Below are positions 1 to 9,863 of a stretch of 64,000 bases of DNA, one piece after another (position 1 is the first letter of the stretch; each line of letters opens with the position of its first letter). Location: NCBI RefSeq assembly GCF_018219155.1, contig NZ_CP056123.1, positions 1,435,505 to 1,499,504 of the forward strand, given 5' to 3'. The position numbers were made by a program, and so were the translations under genes. This DNA comes from Moritella sp. 24. GTDB taxonomy: Bacteria; Pseudomonadota; Gammaproteobacteria; Enterobacterales; Moritellaceae. The notes beneath the pieces are model-generated. The model did no database searches and was not told where the DNA came from. It saw nothing but the letters and a program-made list of their open reading frames with translations.

Positions 1-60
1 CGCACCTGTAACTAAAATTGTTTTATTTTCTAATAAAGTTTTTTCTGCTTGATAATCCAT
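1..60 (-). CDS. yciK: YciK-family short-chain dehydrogenase, N-terminal 20 codons (cut by window edge)
   Basis: Reading leftward from an ATG at position 60, the frame stays open to the window edge and encodes MDYQAEKTLLENKTILVTGA. The final ILVTGA is the first strand and start of the glycine-rich NAD(P) loop of short-chain dehydrogenases, and the preceding residues match the layout of YciK proteins. The order yciK (divergent), sohB, topA resembles the enterobacterial region, which supports the call. The remainder lies outside the window, so catalytic residues cannot be checked. The 114 bp up to sohB must hold both divergent promoters. Confidence 0.75.
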   Translation of the reverse strand, partial: MDYQAEKTLLENKTILVTGA

Positions 61-174
61 TTTTGGGTTCCATATCGACATATCTCGCAATATTGTAACC
101 TGCAAAGCTTGTAGATGCGATGCTGTAAATGCTATAAAGAGCAAAAATAGATATAACCGACCGAGGATTAGAAT

Positions 175-1251
175 TTGGAATTTTTAAATGAATACGGTAT
201 TTTTTTAGCGAAAACGCTAACATTCGTTTTGGCATTATTATTTGTAGTGGTCAGTATTATCAGTCTTACGTCTAAGCAAAAGAAGAGTAATGGACGTTTA
301 GAGATCACCAATTTATCGGAGCAATTTAAAGACGTTGAAGATGAACTTCAGTTACATCTTGTGTCTGAAGATGAAGCTAAAATTTTAGAAAAAGAGCAGC
401 ACAAAGCAGAAAAGAAAAAACATAAAGAAGAATTAAAAGCATTTAAAAAGGCCCATAAAGATAAAGCCAATGATGCAGATGCAGCGAAAGAAGAAGTTGA
501 GCCACGTTTGTTTGTGCTTGATTTTACCGCTGGTATTGATGCGAAAGAAGTTGCATCACTGCGTGAAGAGATCACAGCTATCTTGTTTGTTGCTAACGAG
601 CATGATGAAGTATTGGTGCGTTTAGAAAGTGGCGGCGGTGTTGTACATGGTTACGGGCTGGCTAGTTCTCAGCTAGAACGTTTAAAACAAGCTAATATTA
701 AGCTAACAATCGCGGTCGATAAAGTGGCTGCGAGTGGTGGTTATATGATGGCGTGTATTGCGGACCACATAATTGCGGCTCCATTTGCTATCGTCGGTTC
801 TATCGGTGTTGTTGCGCAGATCCCGAACTTCAACCGCCTATTGAAAAAGAACAATATTGACGTTGAACAACTGACTGCGGGTGAATTTAAGCGTACGTTA
901 ACGATGTTTGGTGAAAATGACGAAGCAGGGCGTGAAAAGTTCCAGCAAGAACTTGAAGAGACTCACGTATTATTTAAAGATTTTGTGAGTGCTCACCGAC
1001 CTGATATGGATATCGAAAAAATAGCGACTGGTGAACATTGGTTTGGTACACATGCACACGAACGTGGGCTAGTTGATACATTGCAAACGAGTGATGACTA
1101 TTTATTAAAAGCGAATAAGTCGAAAACAATATACACCGTTAAATATGTAGTGCGTAAAAAACTAGCTGAAAAGTTAGCGCAAGCGGCATCAATGGCAATT
1201 TCGACAAGCTTAAATAAGTTTTTACAGCAAAGTAAGTACCCGCAACTTTAG
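175..1251 (+). CDS. sohB: SohB, inner-membrane S49-family serine protease
   Basis: A signal-peptide-peptidase-like protease anchored in the inner membrane, 358 aa, close to the roughly 350 aa of SohB. The start is TTG; the encoded MEFLNEYGIFLAKTLT matches the conserved SohB N-terminus, so this start is preferred. A membrane segment spans about residues 8-31. A highly charged Lys/Glu-rich linker follows (about 65-110), then the peptidase domain. The nucleophile is Ser187 in the SGGYMMA motif and the probable general base is Lys239 in GEFKRT, giving the Ser-Lys dyad of family S49. The divergent gene is yciK and topA follows on the same strand after 322 bp. Its exact substrate is not known from sequence. 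Confidence 0.93.
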   Translation: MEFLNEYGIFLAKTLTFVLALLFVVVSIISLTSKQKKSNGRLEITNLSEQFKDVEDELQLHLVSEDEAKILEKEQHKAEKKKHKEELKAFKKAHKDKANDADAAKEEVEPRLFVLDFTAGIDAKEVASLREEITAILFVANEHDEVLVRLESGGGVVHGYGLASSQLERLKQANIKLTIAVDKVAASGGYMMACIADHIIAAPFAIVGSIGVVAQIPNFNRLLKKNNIDVEQLTAGEFKRTLTMFGENDEAGREKFQQELEETHVLFKDFVSAHRPDMDIEKIATGEHWFGTHAHERGLVDTLQTSDDYLLKANKSKTIYTVKYVVRKKLAEKLAQAASMAISTSLNKFLQQSKYPQL

Positions 1252-1573
1252 TTTATAAGTTACGAATGTTGTAAATAATACATTGAAATATAAACTACAT
1301 ATTTTGATAGTGTGTAGTTTATTTGTTTGATAACTATCTTTTTTGTGAACTTTTATTTTGTATAATTATTGATACGCTTGCGTGATATTTTTGTATGAAA
1401 TCTAGACATAAAAAAAATAATTAAAAAATTATTGACTACTATAAGTATATTCAATGTATATATATAAATAGAGTACAAATTTAAGATGATGCTTTTTGAC
1501 TATCCTTAAGCGATAAATTATCAATTGTGTTCATCAATTTCATATTATTCATAAATTAAAAGAATCCGTCTGT
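1252..1573. other. sohB-topA intergenic region with one possible terminator
   Basis: About 320 bp of very AT-rich DNA. A perfect 9-bp inverted repeat (TAAACTACA at 1291-1299 and TGTAGTTTA at 1313-1321, followed by TTTG) could end the sohB transcript. The rest probably carries the topA promoter, but I see no single convincing -35/-10 pair and no coding signal. Confidence 0.5.
1291..1330 (+). terminator. Possible weak terminator after sohB
   Basis: Inverted repeat with a 9-bp perfect stem, a 13-nt loop and a short T-rich tail (TTTGTTTG). The stem is AT-rich, so termination would be weak. Confidence 0.4.
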
Positions 1574-4240
1574 ATGGGAAGATCTCTGGTAATTGTGGAA
1601 TCGCCAGCAAAAGCGAAGACCATTAATAAATATCTCGGTAAAGACTACATTGTTAAATCAAGTGTGGGTCACGTACGTGATTTACCGACAAGTGGTGGTG
1701 CAGCCAAAAAACGAGCCGGTGCTCCGACACTTGCTCAACAAACTAAAGGCATGACGCCAGAAGCTAAAGCTGCATTTAAACAAAAACGTGATAAAAAAGC
1801 GCTATATTCTCGTATGGGAATAGACCCAGAAAATGACTGGGCAGCAACCTATCAGATTTTACCTGGTAAAGAAAAAGTCGTTGCTGAGCTACAACAACTT
1901 GCTGAAAAAGCAGATATTGTTTATCTCGCAACCGATTTAGACCGCGAGGGGGAAGCTATTGCATGGCACCTGCGGGAAATTATTGGTGGTGATGATTCAC
2001 GTTTCCAGCGCGTTACGTTTAACGAAATTACAAAAACAGCGATCCAAGAAGCATTTAAACAGCCATCTGAACTGAACATTGCTTGTGTAAATGCACAGCA
2101 AGCACGTCGTTTTCTCGATCGTGTTGTTGGTTATATGGTGTCGCCATTGCTTTGGCAAAAAATCGCACGTGGTTTATCTGCTGGACGTGTTCAGTCGGTA
2201 GCAGTGCGTTTGATTGTAGACAAAGAAAAAGATATTAAAGCTTTCATTCCTGAAGAATTCTGGGATGTCCATACAGATTTAGTGACTTCATTGGGTGAAC
2301 CATTACGTGTTGAAACGGTTAAATATGCCGGTGAAGCATTTAAACCCGTTAATGAAGCGCAAGCGACGAAAGCGGTTACTGACTTACAAAACGCAAGTTA
2401 CTCGTTATTAAAACGTGATGACAGAGCGACAAGCAGTAAACCTAAAGCACCCTTTATTACGTCTACATTACAGCAGGCCGCAAGTACGCGTCACAGTTAT
2501 GGTGTTAAACGTACGATGGGACTTGCTCAGCGTTTATATGAAGGTGGTTACATTACCTATATGCGTACTGACTCAACAAACTTGAGTAAAGACGCAGTAG
2601 AAAGTGCACGTGGCTTCATTGAAAAAAAATACGGTAAAGATTACTTACCAGAAGAACCAAATTTATATGGTTCTAAAAAAGGCGCGCAAGAAGCCCATGA
2701 AGCGATCCGACCTTCTGATGTCAATGTTATGTCTGGTGACTTACAAGGCATGGATGATGACGCGAAGAAATTATATGAATTAATTTGGCGTCAGTTTGTT
2801 GCTTGTCAAATGGTGCCTGCACAATACGATTCAACGAAATTGACGATTGCTGCTGGCGAGTATCAGCTTACCGCGAAGGGACGTACTATGCGTTTCCCTG
2901 GTTGGACTAAAGCGTTACCACCAATGAGCAAGAAGTCTGAAGACGAAAGTAATTTACCTGTGCTTGAAGTGGGTGAAGCGCTTGACCTGATTACTGTTGA
3001 TCCACTACAACACTTCACTAAGCCGCCTGCGCGTTTTAATGAAGCGTCGTTAGTAAAAGAATTAGAGAAACGTGGCATCGGTCGTCCATCGACGTATGCT
3101 TCTATTATCTCGACAATTCAAGATCGTGGTTATGTGAAAGTAGAAAACCGTCGTTTCTTTGCTGAAAAAATGGGTGAGATTGTTACTGAACGTCTTACCG
3201 AAAGTTTTGAAGAGCTAATGAACTTCGATTTCACTGCGAGCATGGAGTCTCAATTAGATGGCGTTGCTGAAGGCAAGCTGAACTGGATTGATGTACTTAA
3301 CGAATTCTTCGGTGACTTTAAGAAGCAGTTGGTAACGGCTGGTGCTGAAGTAGCTGAAGGCGGTATGCGCTCGAACGAAATGGTTATTACGGACATCGAA
3401 TGTCCAACATGCCAACGTGAGATGGGTATCCGTACAGCGACGACAGGCGTATTCCTTGGTTGTGCTGGTTATAACTTACCACCGAAAGAGCGTTGTAAGA
3501 AAACCATTAACCTTGTATCAGGCGAAGAAGCGATTGATTTGCTCAATGAAGACGCTGAAACTGAAGCGCTGATGGCAAAACGTCGTTGTCCTAAATGCAG
3601 TACTGCAATGGATAGCTACCTGATTGACGAAACACGTAAATTGCACGTTTGTGGTAATAACCCTGAATGTACAGGCTACGAAGTCGAAAAAGGTGAATTC
3701 AAACTAAAAGGCTATGATGGCCCAGTGGTTGAGTGTGATCGTTGTATGTCTGATATGCAGCTTAAAAATGGCCGTTTTGGCAAATATATGGGCTGTACTA
3801 ACGAAGAATGCAAAAACACTCGTAAGATCCTGAAAAGTGGTGAAGTTGCGCCGCCAAAAGAAGATCCTGTTTTCCTTCCTGAATTGGAATGTGAAAAGTC
3901 AGATGCTTACTTTGTGCTACGTGACGGTGCTGCTGGTATCTTCTTAGCGGCGAATACTTTCCCTAAATCTCGTGAGACCCGTGCTCCGCTGATTGAAGAG
4001 TTAGTTCGCTTCCGAGATCGTATCTCATCGAAGTTCTATTATTTAGCAGATGCACCAGCGCAAGATCCTGCAGGTAATAAAGCGATTGTACGCTTTAGTC
4101 GTAAGACCAAAGAACAATATGTAATGACCGAGGTCGAAAAGAAAGCCACTGGCTGGACTGCTCATTACATTGATGGCAAATGGGTTGAAGAAGAGAAAAA
4201 GAAAGCAGTGAAGAAGAAAAAACCTGCGACCGAAAAGTAA
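1574..4240 (+). CDS. topA: DNA topoisomerase I (type IA, omega protein)
   Basis: Relaxes negatively supercoiled DNA through a transient 5'-phosphotyrosine link. 888 aa, slightly longer than the 865-residue E. coli enzyme. Order of domains: Toprim at the N-terminus (VIVESPAKA with Glu9; acidic triad in [10 protein letters not shown]), the type IA core with catalytic Tyr329 in [11 protein letters not shown], then three four-cysteine zinc ribbons (CPTC...C; CPKC...C; CDRC...C) in about residues 615-760 and a Lys-rich tail. An extra segment of about 30 residues rich in Ala/Lys/Gln (about 50-80) interrupts the Toprim domain, as in many gammaproteobacteria. The ribosome binding site before the ATG is weak. 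cysB, the usual downstream neighbour in enterobacteria, is absent here. Confidence 0.98.
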   Translation: MGRSLVIVESPAKAKTINKYLGKDYIVKSSVGHVRDLPTSGGAAKKRAGAPTLAQQTKGMTPEAKAAFKQKRDKKALYSRMGIDPENDWAATYQILPGKEKVVAELQQLAEKADIVYLATDLDREGEAIAWHLREIIGGDDSRFQRVTFNEITKTAIQEAFKQPSELNIACVNAQQARRFLDRVVGYMVSPLLWQKIARGLSAGRVQSVAVRLIVDKEKDIKAFIPEEFWDVHTDLVTSLGEPLRVETVKYAGEAFKPVNEAQATKAVTDLQNASYSLLKRDDRATSSKPKAPFITSTLQQAASTRHSYGVKRTMGLAQRLYEGGYITYMRTDSTNLSKDAVESARGFIEKKYGKDYLPEEPNLYGSKKGAQEAHEAIRPSDVNVMSGDLQGMDDDAKKLYELIWRQFVACQMVPAQYDSTKLTIAAGEYQLTAKGRTMRFPGWTKALPPMSKKSEDESNLPVLEVGEALDLITVDPLQHFTKPPARFNEASLVKELEKRGIGRPSTYASIISTIQDRGYVKVENRRFFAEKMGEIVTERLTESFEELMNFDFTASMESQLDGVAEGKLNWIDVLNEFFGDFKKQLVTAGAEVAEGGMRSNEMVITDIECPTCQREMGIRTATTGVFLGCAGYNLPPKERCKKTINLVSGEEAIDLLNEDAETEALMAKRRCPKCSTAMDSYLIDETRKLHVCGNNPECTGYEVEKGEFKLKGYDGPVVECDRCMSDMQLKNGRFGKYMGCTNEECKNTRKILKSGEVAPPKEDPVFLPELECEKSDAYFVLRDGAAGIFLAANTFPKSRETRAPLIEELVRFRDRISSKFYYLADAPAQDPAGNKAIVRFSRKTKEQYVMTEVEKKATGWTAHYIDGKWVEEEKKKAVKKKKPATEK

Positions 4241-4299
4241 TTCATAGTTTAGTGTATCTGGCTTTGAGCCTGTGATTAAGCCTATTCTATATTTATTCA

Positions 4300-4328
4300 A
4301 TACCTCAGCCATGCTGGGGTATTTTTTT
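4300..4328 (+). terminator. Rho-independent terminator of topA
   Basis: A 10-bp hairpin (ATACCTCAGC paired with GCTGGGGTAT, one G-T pair) with a two-base loop is followed by seven T residues, 60 bp after the topA stop. Confidence 0.85.
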
Positions 4329-4938
4329 GCCTGCTAATTACGGGACCTTCCCATTAAAGTTCGCTGTATATATTTTTGTTTTCGTGAGCAAGATCTTAAT
4401 ATCAATATTGTTAGTTACCTATATATAGCAGAAACAAGCCTTATTAAAAATTCATACTATGCTATTCCTTACCATTAAGTACTAACTCTAAGTAATTAGA
4501 TGCGTATTAATTGAACTTTTGGTTATTTGGGTACTCTGATTAACAGTGGAATTAAATAAAAGAGCTCTTCTATAAGTGTTTTTACTGAAGTGATTCTTTT
4601 TTAATCATTTCGGTCGCATCCGCCCCTCCTAGTGGGTATTTATTATTTTTTATGTCAAGCCCTTTGTGCTTGTCGTACCTATTTATGTGTCCGCGATCTT
4701 GTTTTTGATCTCTTATTGATTTTCTTTATAGTTTTACCAAATTTATTGTGACTATAATCTAATCCAAGTTTTAAGCGTAGTTGTTAAATCTTTATTAAAC
4801 TAGATACTTGGTTTAACTCGCTACTTGTTAGAATACATTAACTCTTGGTTTAACCCATCATTACCACTTAAAGAGTCATCTTAAAGATAGATTCAAGTAA
4901 TGAACGAGTTAACTTATAAATCATAAAGGATTTCAAAA
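4329..4938. other. Long non-coding region upstream of the porin
   Basis: About 610 bp without a supportable gene. It must hold the porin promoter. An 11-bp sequence, CTTGGTTTAAC, occurs twice (4807-4817 and 4844-4854, 37 bp apart), 85-130 bp before the porin start, and could be a regulator site. AAAGGA (about 4925) is the porin ribosome binding site. No small RNA could be confidently recognised. Confidence 0.5.
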
Positions 4939-5892
4939 ATGAAAAAGACTATTCTTGCTTCTGCAATTCTACTAGCTGGCGCTGCAAACGCTGCTGAAGT
5001 TTATAACAACGAAGGCACTTCAATCTCTCTAGGTGGTTCTTTCCGTGGTCACGTTGTAATTAATGGTTCTGACGACGTTGTATTTGAAGATGCTGGTTCA
5101 CGTTTTGATCTTAAAACTACAAAAGAATTAGATAATGGTCTTAAAGCATTTGGTGAATTAGAAGTTAAATATAGTGGCAGCGACGGCGATACACTATATA
5201 TGCAAAAAGCTATTGTTGGTCTATCACATGACGTATACGGTACTGCGTCACTTGGTAAGCAAATGGGTCTAAACGATGACTTAGTTATGAATGATTTCTC
5301 TTATGAGCAAGGTGTTTATAACGAAGATAACGATTTCTTTGGTTCGAACTCTGAAGATCAACTTAAATATTCTAAAGCATTCGCTGGCGCTACAGTAGTT
5401 GTTTCATTAATGGATCAAGATACTTACGCTATCGGTGGTACGTATGAAGTTGCTGGCTTAACGCTTGGTGGTTCTTACAACATCGCTAATGACCGTAAAG
5501 TTGAGTCTGGTGTTGTTAACATGACTTCTGATAACTCTACATATATTGTAGGTGCTCAGTATTCACTTGACGCACTAACGTTAGGTGTTCAATATCAGTC
5601 TAGTGAAGTTGGTAATGCTGATTTCTCTGCATACGGTGTAGGTGCTGAATACGCACTAGGTCAAGCGCGTGTGTACGCTATGTATGACGCATTAGATGGT
5701 AAGCTTAATACTAAATCAATTAATGGTGTTCTTGCTGGTGACGGTTCTATCATAGTTCTTGGTGCTGATTATGAACTTGTTAAAGATGTGAAAGCATACG
5801 CTGAATTCAGTTCAACTGATTTTGATGCTGATGGCGTAGCTTCATCTGACTCAGATGAAGCTTTAGTAATCGGTGCACGTGTATACTTCTAA
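4939..5892 (+). CDS. General porin, outer-membrane trimeric beta-barrel
   Basis: 317-aa precursor of a Gram-negative general diffusion porin. A Sec signal peptide (KKTILASAILLAGAANA, cleavage after about residue 18) is followed by alternating beta-strands rich in Gly, Tyr and Asp, and the chain ends in RVYF with the C-terminal Phe typical of BAM substrates. Many acidic residues and few cysteines fit a marine OmpC/OmpU-like porin. Family members are usually 310-380 aa, so this is complete. It stands alone, with its own terminator just downstream and a long upstream region. Pore specificity cannot be told from sequence. Confidence 0.9.
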   Translation: MKKTILASAILLAGAANAAEVYNNEGTSISLGGSFRGHVVINGSDDVVFEDAGSRFDLKTTKELDNGLKAFGELEVKYSGSDGDTLYMQKAIVGLSHDVYGTASLGKQMGLNDDLVMNDFSYEQGVYNEDNDFFGSNSEDQLKYSKAFAGATVVVSLMDQDTYAIGGTYEVAGLTLGGSYNIANDRKVESGVVNMTSDNSTYIVGAQYSLDALTLGVQYQSSEVGNADFSAYGVGAEYALGQARVYAMYDALDGKLNTKSINGVLAGDGSIIVLGADYELVKDVKAYAEFSSTDFDADGVASSDSDEALVIGARVYF

Positions 5893-5933
5893 TCAACCCT
5901 GTTGATTTGTTGATATAACAACATTGATTAATG

Positions 5934-5964
5934 AAACCGCTCACTTAAGTGAGCGGTTTTTTTT
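5934..5964 (+). terminator. Strong rho-independent terminator of the porin gene
   Basis: A perfect 13-bp inverted repeat centred at 5946/5947 (arm AAACCGCTCACTT) runs directly into a tract of eight T residues. Confidence 0.93.
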
Positions 5965-6154
5965 CAACTGTTAATTACCTTGCTGTGCTAAATTTACAGT
6001 TAAATAATTTTAACCCTATCTATTACTGCCTACTTATTTTATCAATCAAATTCTATATATATGAAATGAATTAATAATGTGCTGATTTCATATCATTCGT
6101 TCATAAAGTTTTGATACTATAGTTATTCTTATCAATCAATAATTGGTCATCACT

Positions 6155-8512
6155 ATGCCTCAGCGTATTACCTTAAGCGTCTTTAGCCGTGCATTCGTCG
6201 CTACATTATTTATTTATATGCTCTTGATGCTGAGTAATACAGGCCTTGCTTATGCGCAATCGGCGGATTTATCGTTAAAGCAGGGAACAATGGATGTCGT
6301 AGATACCAGCGCTGTCAGTAAGGAGAGTGATTACCTGTCGGCTGATTACCAACCTGTAAACAATGATGAACCTTTCGTTGCAGACCGAAAAAACGCGCAT
6401 AAGGCTAGAAACTGGCGTGTCGTAGAGGCGTCAGAACAACATAATCGTAAAAAAGAATACGGTTATCGAAATGATGAAATGGCGCGTTTTATTTTTTTAA
6501 TGGATGCCAGAGACCGTAAACAAAAATTACTTGCCAGCTTAGCCCTGTGGCCCCAACACCAAGAACAATTGATAAACAACCTGACGAACGAAGAAGGTGT
6601 AGGGCGTTTCACCTCTTTGTTTACTATTTTTATATTGATGCTTGCATCTGGCTTCATTGTTGAGCGTGTTGTTAGTTTAAAAATGGATGCTTTTTCAGAC
6701 CGAGTCGCAAACGAAAAAGACTCTAGTTTTAGAGAAAATCTTGATTACATATTAATGCGTGGTTTTTTCCAATATGTGGGGATTGCTATCTTTGCCTTAA
6801 CCGCCGCACTTATTGCGATTTATAACTATAGTGAAACAGACCCATTTCGAGTGTTAAGCCTACATGGATTAGGGCTTGTTGTTAAAATACGTGCATTAGC
6901 GATCATATTACGACTTATCTTTGCGCCTTATGCGAAAGGTAATCGCTTGTTTAAAATTGACTGTTCTGCTGCAACGCGCCTATATTGGTCAATTTTGAGT
7001 TTCATGGTTGTATATCTTACGATAACGACATTTTGGTATATCCTCATACTGTTCTCATTAGACACCATTCTATTCGCATTAATCATTCCTTCGACCGGTA
7101 TGATAATGAATATTTTATCGATTGCTTTTATTTGGTTTAATCGTAAAACCATTGAAGGTATGTTTATTGATGAAAAGAAAGCCTGTTCAGCATTTACTCG
7201 CTTTTTACGCCAAACTTGGGCAACAGTATTTACTATTTGGTTGTTTGTCGCTTGGGTATTTTGGGCAACGTACGAATTTTTAGGTTATTACGAACAAGCA
7301 GATAATTTCACACCGATTTGGTGGCTAACGTTCACCTATCCGATATTAGACCGCTTGGCGTTTGTTATGCTTGGTCAGCTAAAGCGTATTACTTGGTTAC
7401 AGAGCCATTCTTTCGAAATGCGTTGCGATAAATTTATTAATCGAGTCATCATTGCCCTGCGAGTGATATTTGTGGCTGTTATCTTCTATCATATCGATGC
7501 TAGCTTTGATCATAATGCTTGGGAGAAACTTGCTAATAGTCTTGGCGGTTTTATTCAAATGTTCGTTGATATTATTATTGTCATTATATGTGCTTATGCT
7601 ATTTGGGAGATTATTCAATCTGCTATTGAACGCCATCTGCCTTATGAGATGATTTGCGAAGATAATAACGGTACTTCTACACTAGAAGGAGAAGGTGGTG
7701 GCGCTGGTGCTTCTCGTTCTGAAACTTTGTTACCTTTAGTGCGTTCGTTTTTATTAGTATTTTTGTTCTCATGTGTTGTATTAATGATTTTGAGTATTAT
7801 GGGAGTCGAAATAGCCCCGCTGCTTGCTGGTGCGGGTATCGTCGGTATCGCGGTCGGCTTTGGTGCTCAAAAGTTAGTACAAGATGTTATTTCAGGTATC
7901 TTCTTTTTACTCGATGATGCATTCCGTCGCGGGGAGTATATTGAGGCAGCGGATCTACGTGGTACGGTTGAACGTATTTCTATCCGTTCAATTACATTAC
8001 GCCACCACCTTGGCGCTGTACAAACGATACCTTTCAGTGAGATCGCAACCGTTAGTAATCTATCGCGTGATTGGATCACCAAGAAATTAGAATTTAGACT
8101 AGACTACCGAACCGACGTTGAAAAGGTACGTAAGCTGATTAAAAAAGTGGGACAGAAGATGTTATTACACCCTGAATACGGGCAACATTTCCTATTACCG
8201 TTAAAATCACAAGGCGTGACAAGGGTAGAAGAATCTGCACTTATCTTCCGGATGAAGTTTACGTGTGTACCTGGTGAGCAGTGGGTCATTCGTCGTGAAG
8301 CATTCAGACTTGTTCAAGAATCATTAAAAGCCAATGGCATTGAGTTTGCGCATCGCTCTGTACATGTGTTAACACAGCATGAAGAGAAAGGTGATATTAA
8401 AGATATGATTGAAAAAAATGAAGAATTAGCTGATACGTTAGGTGCAGCAGCTGCGATGAGTGTATCTGCGGAGATAAAAAAGAATGATAAAATAGACTCG
8501 GATTATAATTAA
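6155..8512 (+). CDS. Large MscS-family mechanosensitive channel with signal peptide
   Basis: About 785 aa from the ATG at 6155; an in-frame TTG lies at 6143 but neither start has a clear ribosome binding site. A signal peptide ending near AYAQS (about residue 35) leads into a periplasmic segment of about 120 residues, then multiple membrane segments from about 165 to 560. The MscS pore region lies at about 520-590, with the glycine/alanine-rich pore helix GAGIVGIAVGFGAQKLVQ followed by the beta domain (DLRGTVERISIRSITLR) and a C-terminal alpha/beta domain. The extra N-terminal helices make it similar to the larger MscK/YbdG-type channels rather than to minimal MscS. Expected role: inner-membrane osmotic release valve. 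A glycosyltransferase operon follows on the same strand. Confidence 0.88.
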   Translation: MPQRITLSVFSRAFVATLFIYMLLMLSNTGLAYAQSADLSLKQGTMDVVDTSAVSKESDYLSADYQPVNNDEPFVADRKNAHKARNWRVVEASEQHNRKKEYGYRNDEMARFIFLMDARDRKQKLLASLALWPQHQEQLINNLTNEEGVGRFTSLFTIFILMLASGFIVERVVSLKMDAFSDRVANEKDSSFRENLDYILMRGFFQYVGIAIFALTAALIAIYNYSETDPFRVLSLHGLGLVVKIRALAIILRLIFAPYAKGNRLFKIDCSAATRLYWSILSFMVVYLTITTFWYILILFSLDTILFALIIPSTGMIMNILSIAFIWFNRKTIEGMFIDEKKACSAFTRFLRQTWATVFTIWLFVAWVFWATYEFLGYYEQADNFTPIWWLTFTYPILDRLAFVMLGQLKRITWLQSHSFEMRCDKFINRVIIALRVIFVAVIFYHIDASFDHNAWEKLANSLGGFIQMFVDIIIVIICAYAIWEIIQSAIERHLPYEMICEDNNGTSTLEGEGGGAGASRSETLLPLVRSFLLVFLFSCVVLMILSIMGVEIAPLLAGAGIVGIAVGFGAQKLVQDVISGIFFLLDDAFRRGEYIEAADLRGTVERISIRSITLRHHLGAVQTIPFSEIATVSNLSRDWITKKLEFRLDYRTDVEKVRKLIKKVGQKMLLHPEYGQHFLLPLKSQGVTRVEESALIFRMKFTCVPGEQWVIRREAFRLVQESLKANGIEFAHRSVHVLTQHEEKGDIKDMIEKNEELADTLGAAAAMSVSAEIKKNDKIDSDYN

Positions 8513-8516
8513 TTAC

Positions 8517-8645
8517 GTGTTTATATTTAATAGTATTAGTGGGTTGTTAAGTGAGCAGGGCGGTATCTTAGCCTATGCTTTTTTGGTAATCTTATTCGTC
8601 TTTGTCGTATTTAGTAAAAGAGAGTCCGAGTGCGTAGTAAATTAA
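8517..8645 (+). CDS. Possible 42-aa single-pass membrane protein
   Basis: A short frame starting at GTG 8517 (or TTG 8544, after AGTGGG) lies just after the channel stop and overlaps the start of the next glycosyltransferase by 16 nt in another frame. It encodes one hydrophobic helix (ILAYAFLVILFVFVVF) followed by KRESE, the positive-inside layout of a small membrane protein. The overlap suggests translational coupling. No family is recognised, and a chance open frame between two real genes remains possible. Confidence 0.35.
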   Translation: MFIFNSISGLLSEQGGILAYAFLVILFVFVVFSKRESECVVN

Positions 8646-9808
8646 ATAATAGCCGTTTGCTTATCTACAGCCACGACTCTTTCGGTCTTGGACATTTGCG
8701 TCGCTGTAGAGCCATTGCGCATGCACTTGTTGATAGGTACAAGGGATTGTCGGTTTTAATTATTACTGGTTCGCCTATTATTGGGCGTTTTGATTTTAAA
8801 GCCAGAGTTGATTTCATTCGTATACCGGGAGTCATTAAATTGCATAATGGCGAATATACGTCGTTAGGCTTACATATTGATTTGGCGGACACGCTTGCGT
8901 TACGTGAATCTATTATCCTGAACACTTCAAAAGTATTCAAACCGGATATTTTTCTTGTGGATAAAGAACCGGGTGGATTAAAAGACGAAGTGATTAGTAC
9001 ACTCGCGTATTTTCAAGATACGGATACCCAGTGTATTCTTGGCTTACGTGATGTAATGGATTCGCCTGAATTATTAAAGAAAGAATGGAAGAAAAAAAAT
9101 GTACTTCCATTGTTAGAAAACCTGTATGACGAGCTTTGGGTCTATGGGCCTGCTGGAATATCTGATCCATTGCATGGGCTTGATATTAAGCAGGTGGTCA
9201 AAGATAAAACGTTATTTACAGGGTATTTACCAAGGCAACTGCCTAAAAAAGTAGATATTGATTCTATTCACTTTCCAGATAAACCTTATATTCTGGTTAC
9301 GCCTGGTGGTGGTGGTGACGGTGTCGAGATGATTGATTGGGTGCTGCGTGCTTATGAAGCATGTGACACTCTGATGCCTGCATTATTTGTACTGGGTCCA
9401 TTTATGGCCGCTGCTGAACGTAACGCATTTATACACCGTGCGGAGTTATTATCGCATGTTGAAATGATGACGTTTAGTAATCACCTTGAGCATTTAATGG
9501 TTGAAGCTGAAGCGGTTATTGCAATGGGCGGGTATAATACATTTTGTGAAATCTTATCATTTGATAAACGCGCATTGATTTTACCACGTAGTCACCCTCG
9601 AGAAGAGCAGTTGATTAGAGCGCGTAATGCCGAACAAGCAGGTTTATTATCAATGCAAGATTTAGAGTCAGATCGAGAAACAGAAACCATGGTCATCGGT
9701 ATTCAAAATCTGCTAAAGCAAGATAAACCAAGCAGCCAAGAACTCGATGCATTACTCAATGGTTTAGACTTTGTTACTGCGAGATTTGGAGAGCTGGTTT
9801 CAGATTAG
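8630..9808 (+). CDS. MurG-like (GT-B fold) glycosyltransferase family protein
   Basis: 392 aa, GTG start preceded by AGAGAG. The N-terminal Rossmann half begins LLIYSHDSFGLGHLRRCRAIAHAL, a GxGHxxR layout as in MurG-type GT-B enzymes. The C-terminal half carries a glycine stretch (VTPGGGGDG, about residue 225) and MGGYNTFCEIL near residue 305, the usual nucleotide-sugar contact region. No membrane segment is visible, so it is likely cytosolic or membrane-peripheral. It is the first of four glycosyltransferases and one phosphatase in a row. The transferred sugar and the acceptor cannot be told from sequence. Confidence 0.8.
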   Translation: MRSKLNNSRLLIYSHDSFGLGHLRRCRAIAHALVDRYKGLSVLIITGSPIIGRFDFKARVDFIRIPGVIKLHNGEYTSLGLHIDLADTLALRESIILNTSKVFKPDIFLVDKEPGGLKDEVISTLAYFQDTDTQCILGLRDVMDSPELLKKEWKKKNVLPLLENLYDELWVYGPAGISDPLHGLDIKQVVKDKTLFTGYLPRQLPKKVDIDSIHFPDKPYILVTPGGGGDGVEMIDWVLRAYEACDTLMPALFVLGPFMAAAERNAFIHRAELLSHVEMMTFSNHLEHLMVEAEAVIAMGGYNTFCEILSFDKRALILPRSHPREEQLIRARNAEQAGLLSMQDLESDRETETMVIGIQNLLKQDKPSSQELDALLNGLDFVTARFGELVSD

Positions 9809-9863
9809 ACTCTAGCTGCCTCTATAGTATTTTATTCATTTTTCTCTGCAAGGATCCGCTTAT

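Noticed and set aside
4043-4312. 89-codon leftward frame overlapping the topA 3' end
   Set aside because: It runs antisense through the topA C-terminus and its terminator and shows no protein-like motif.
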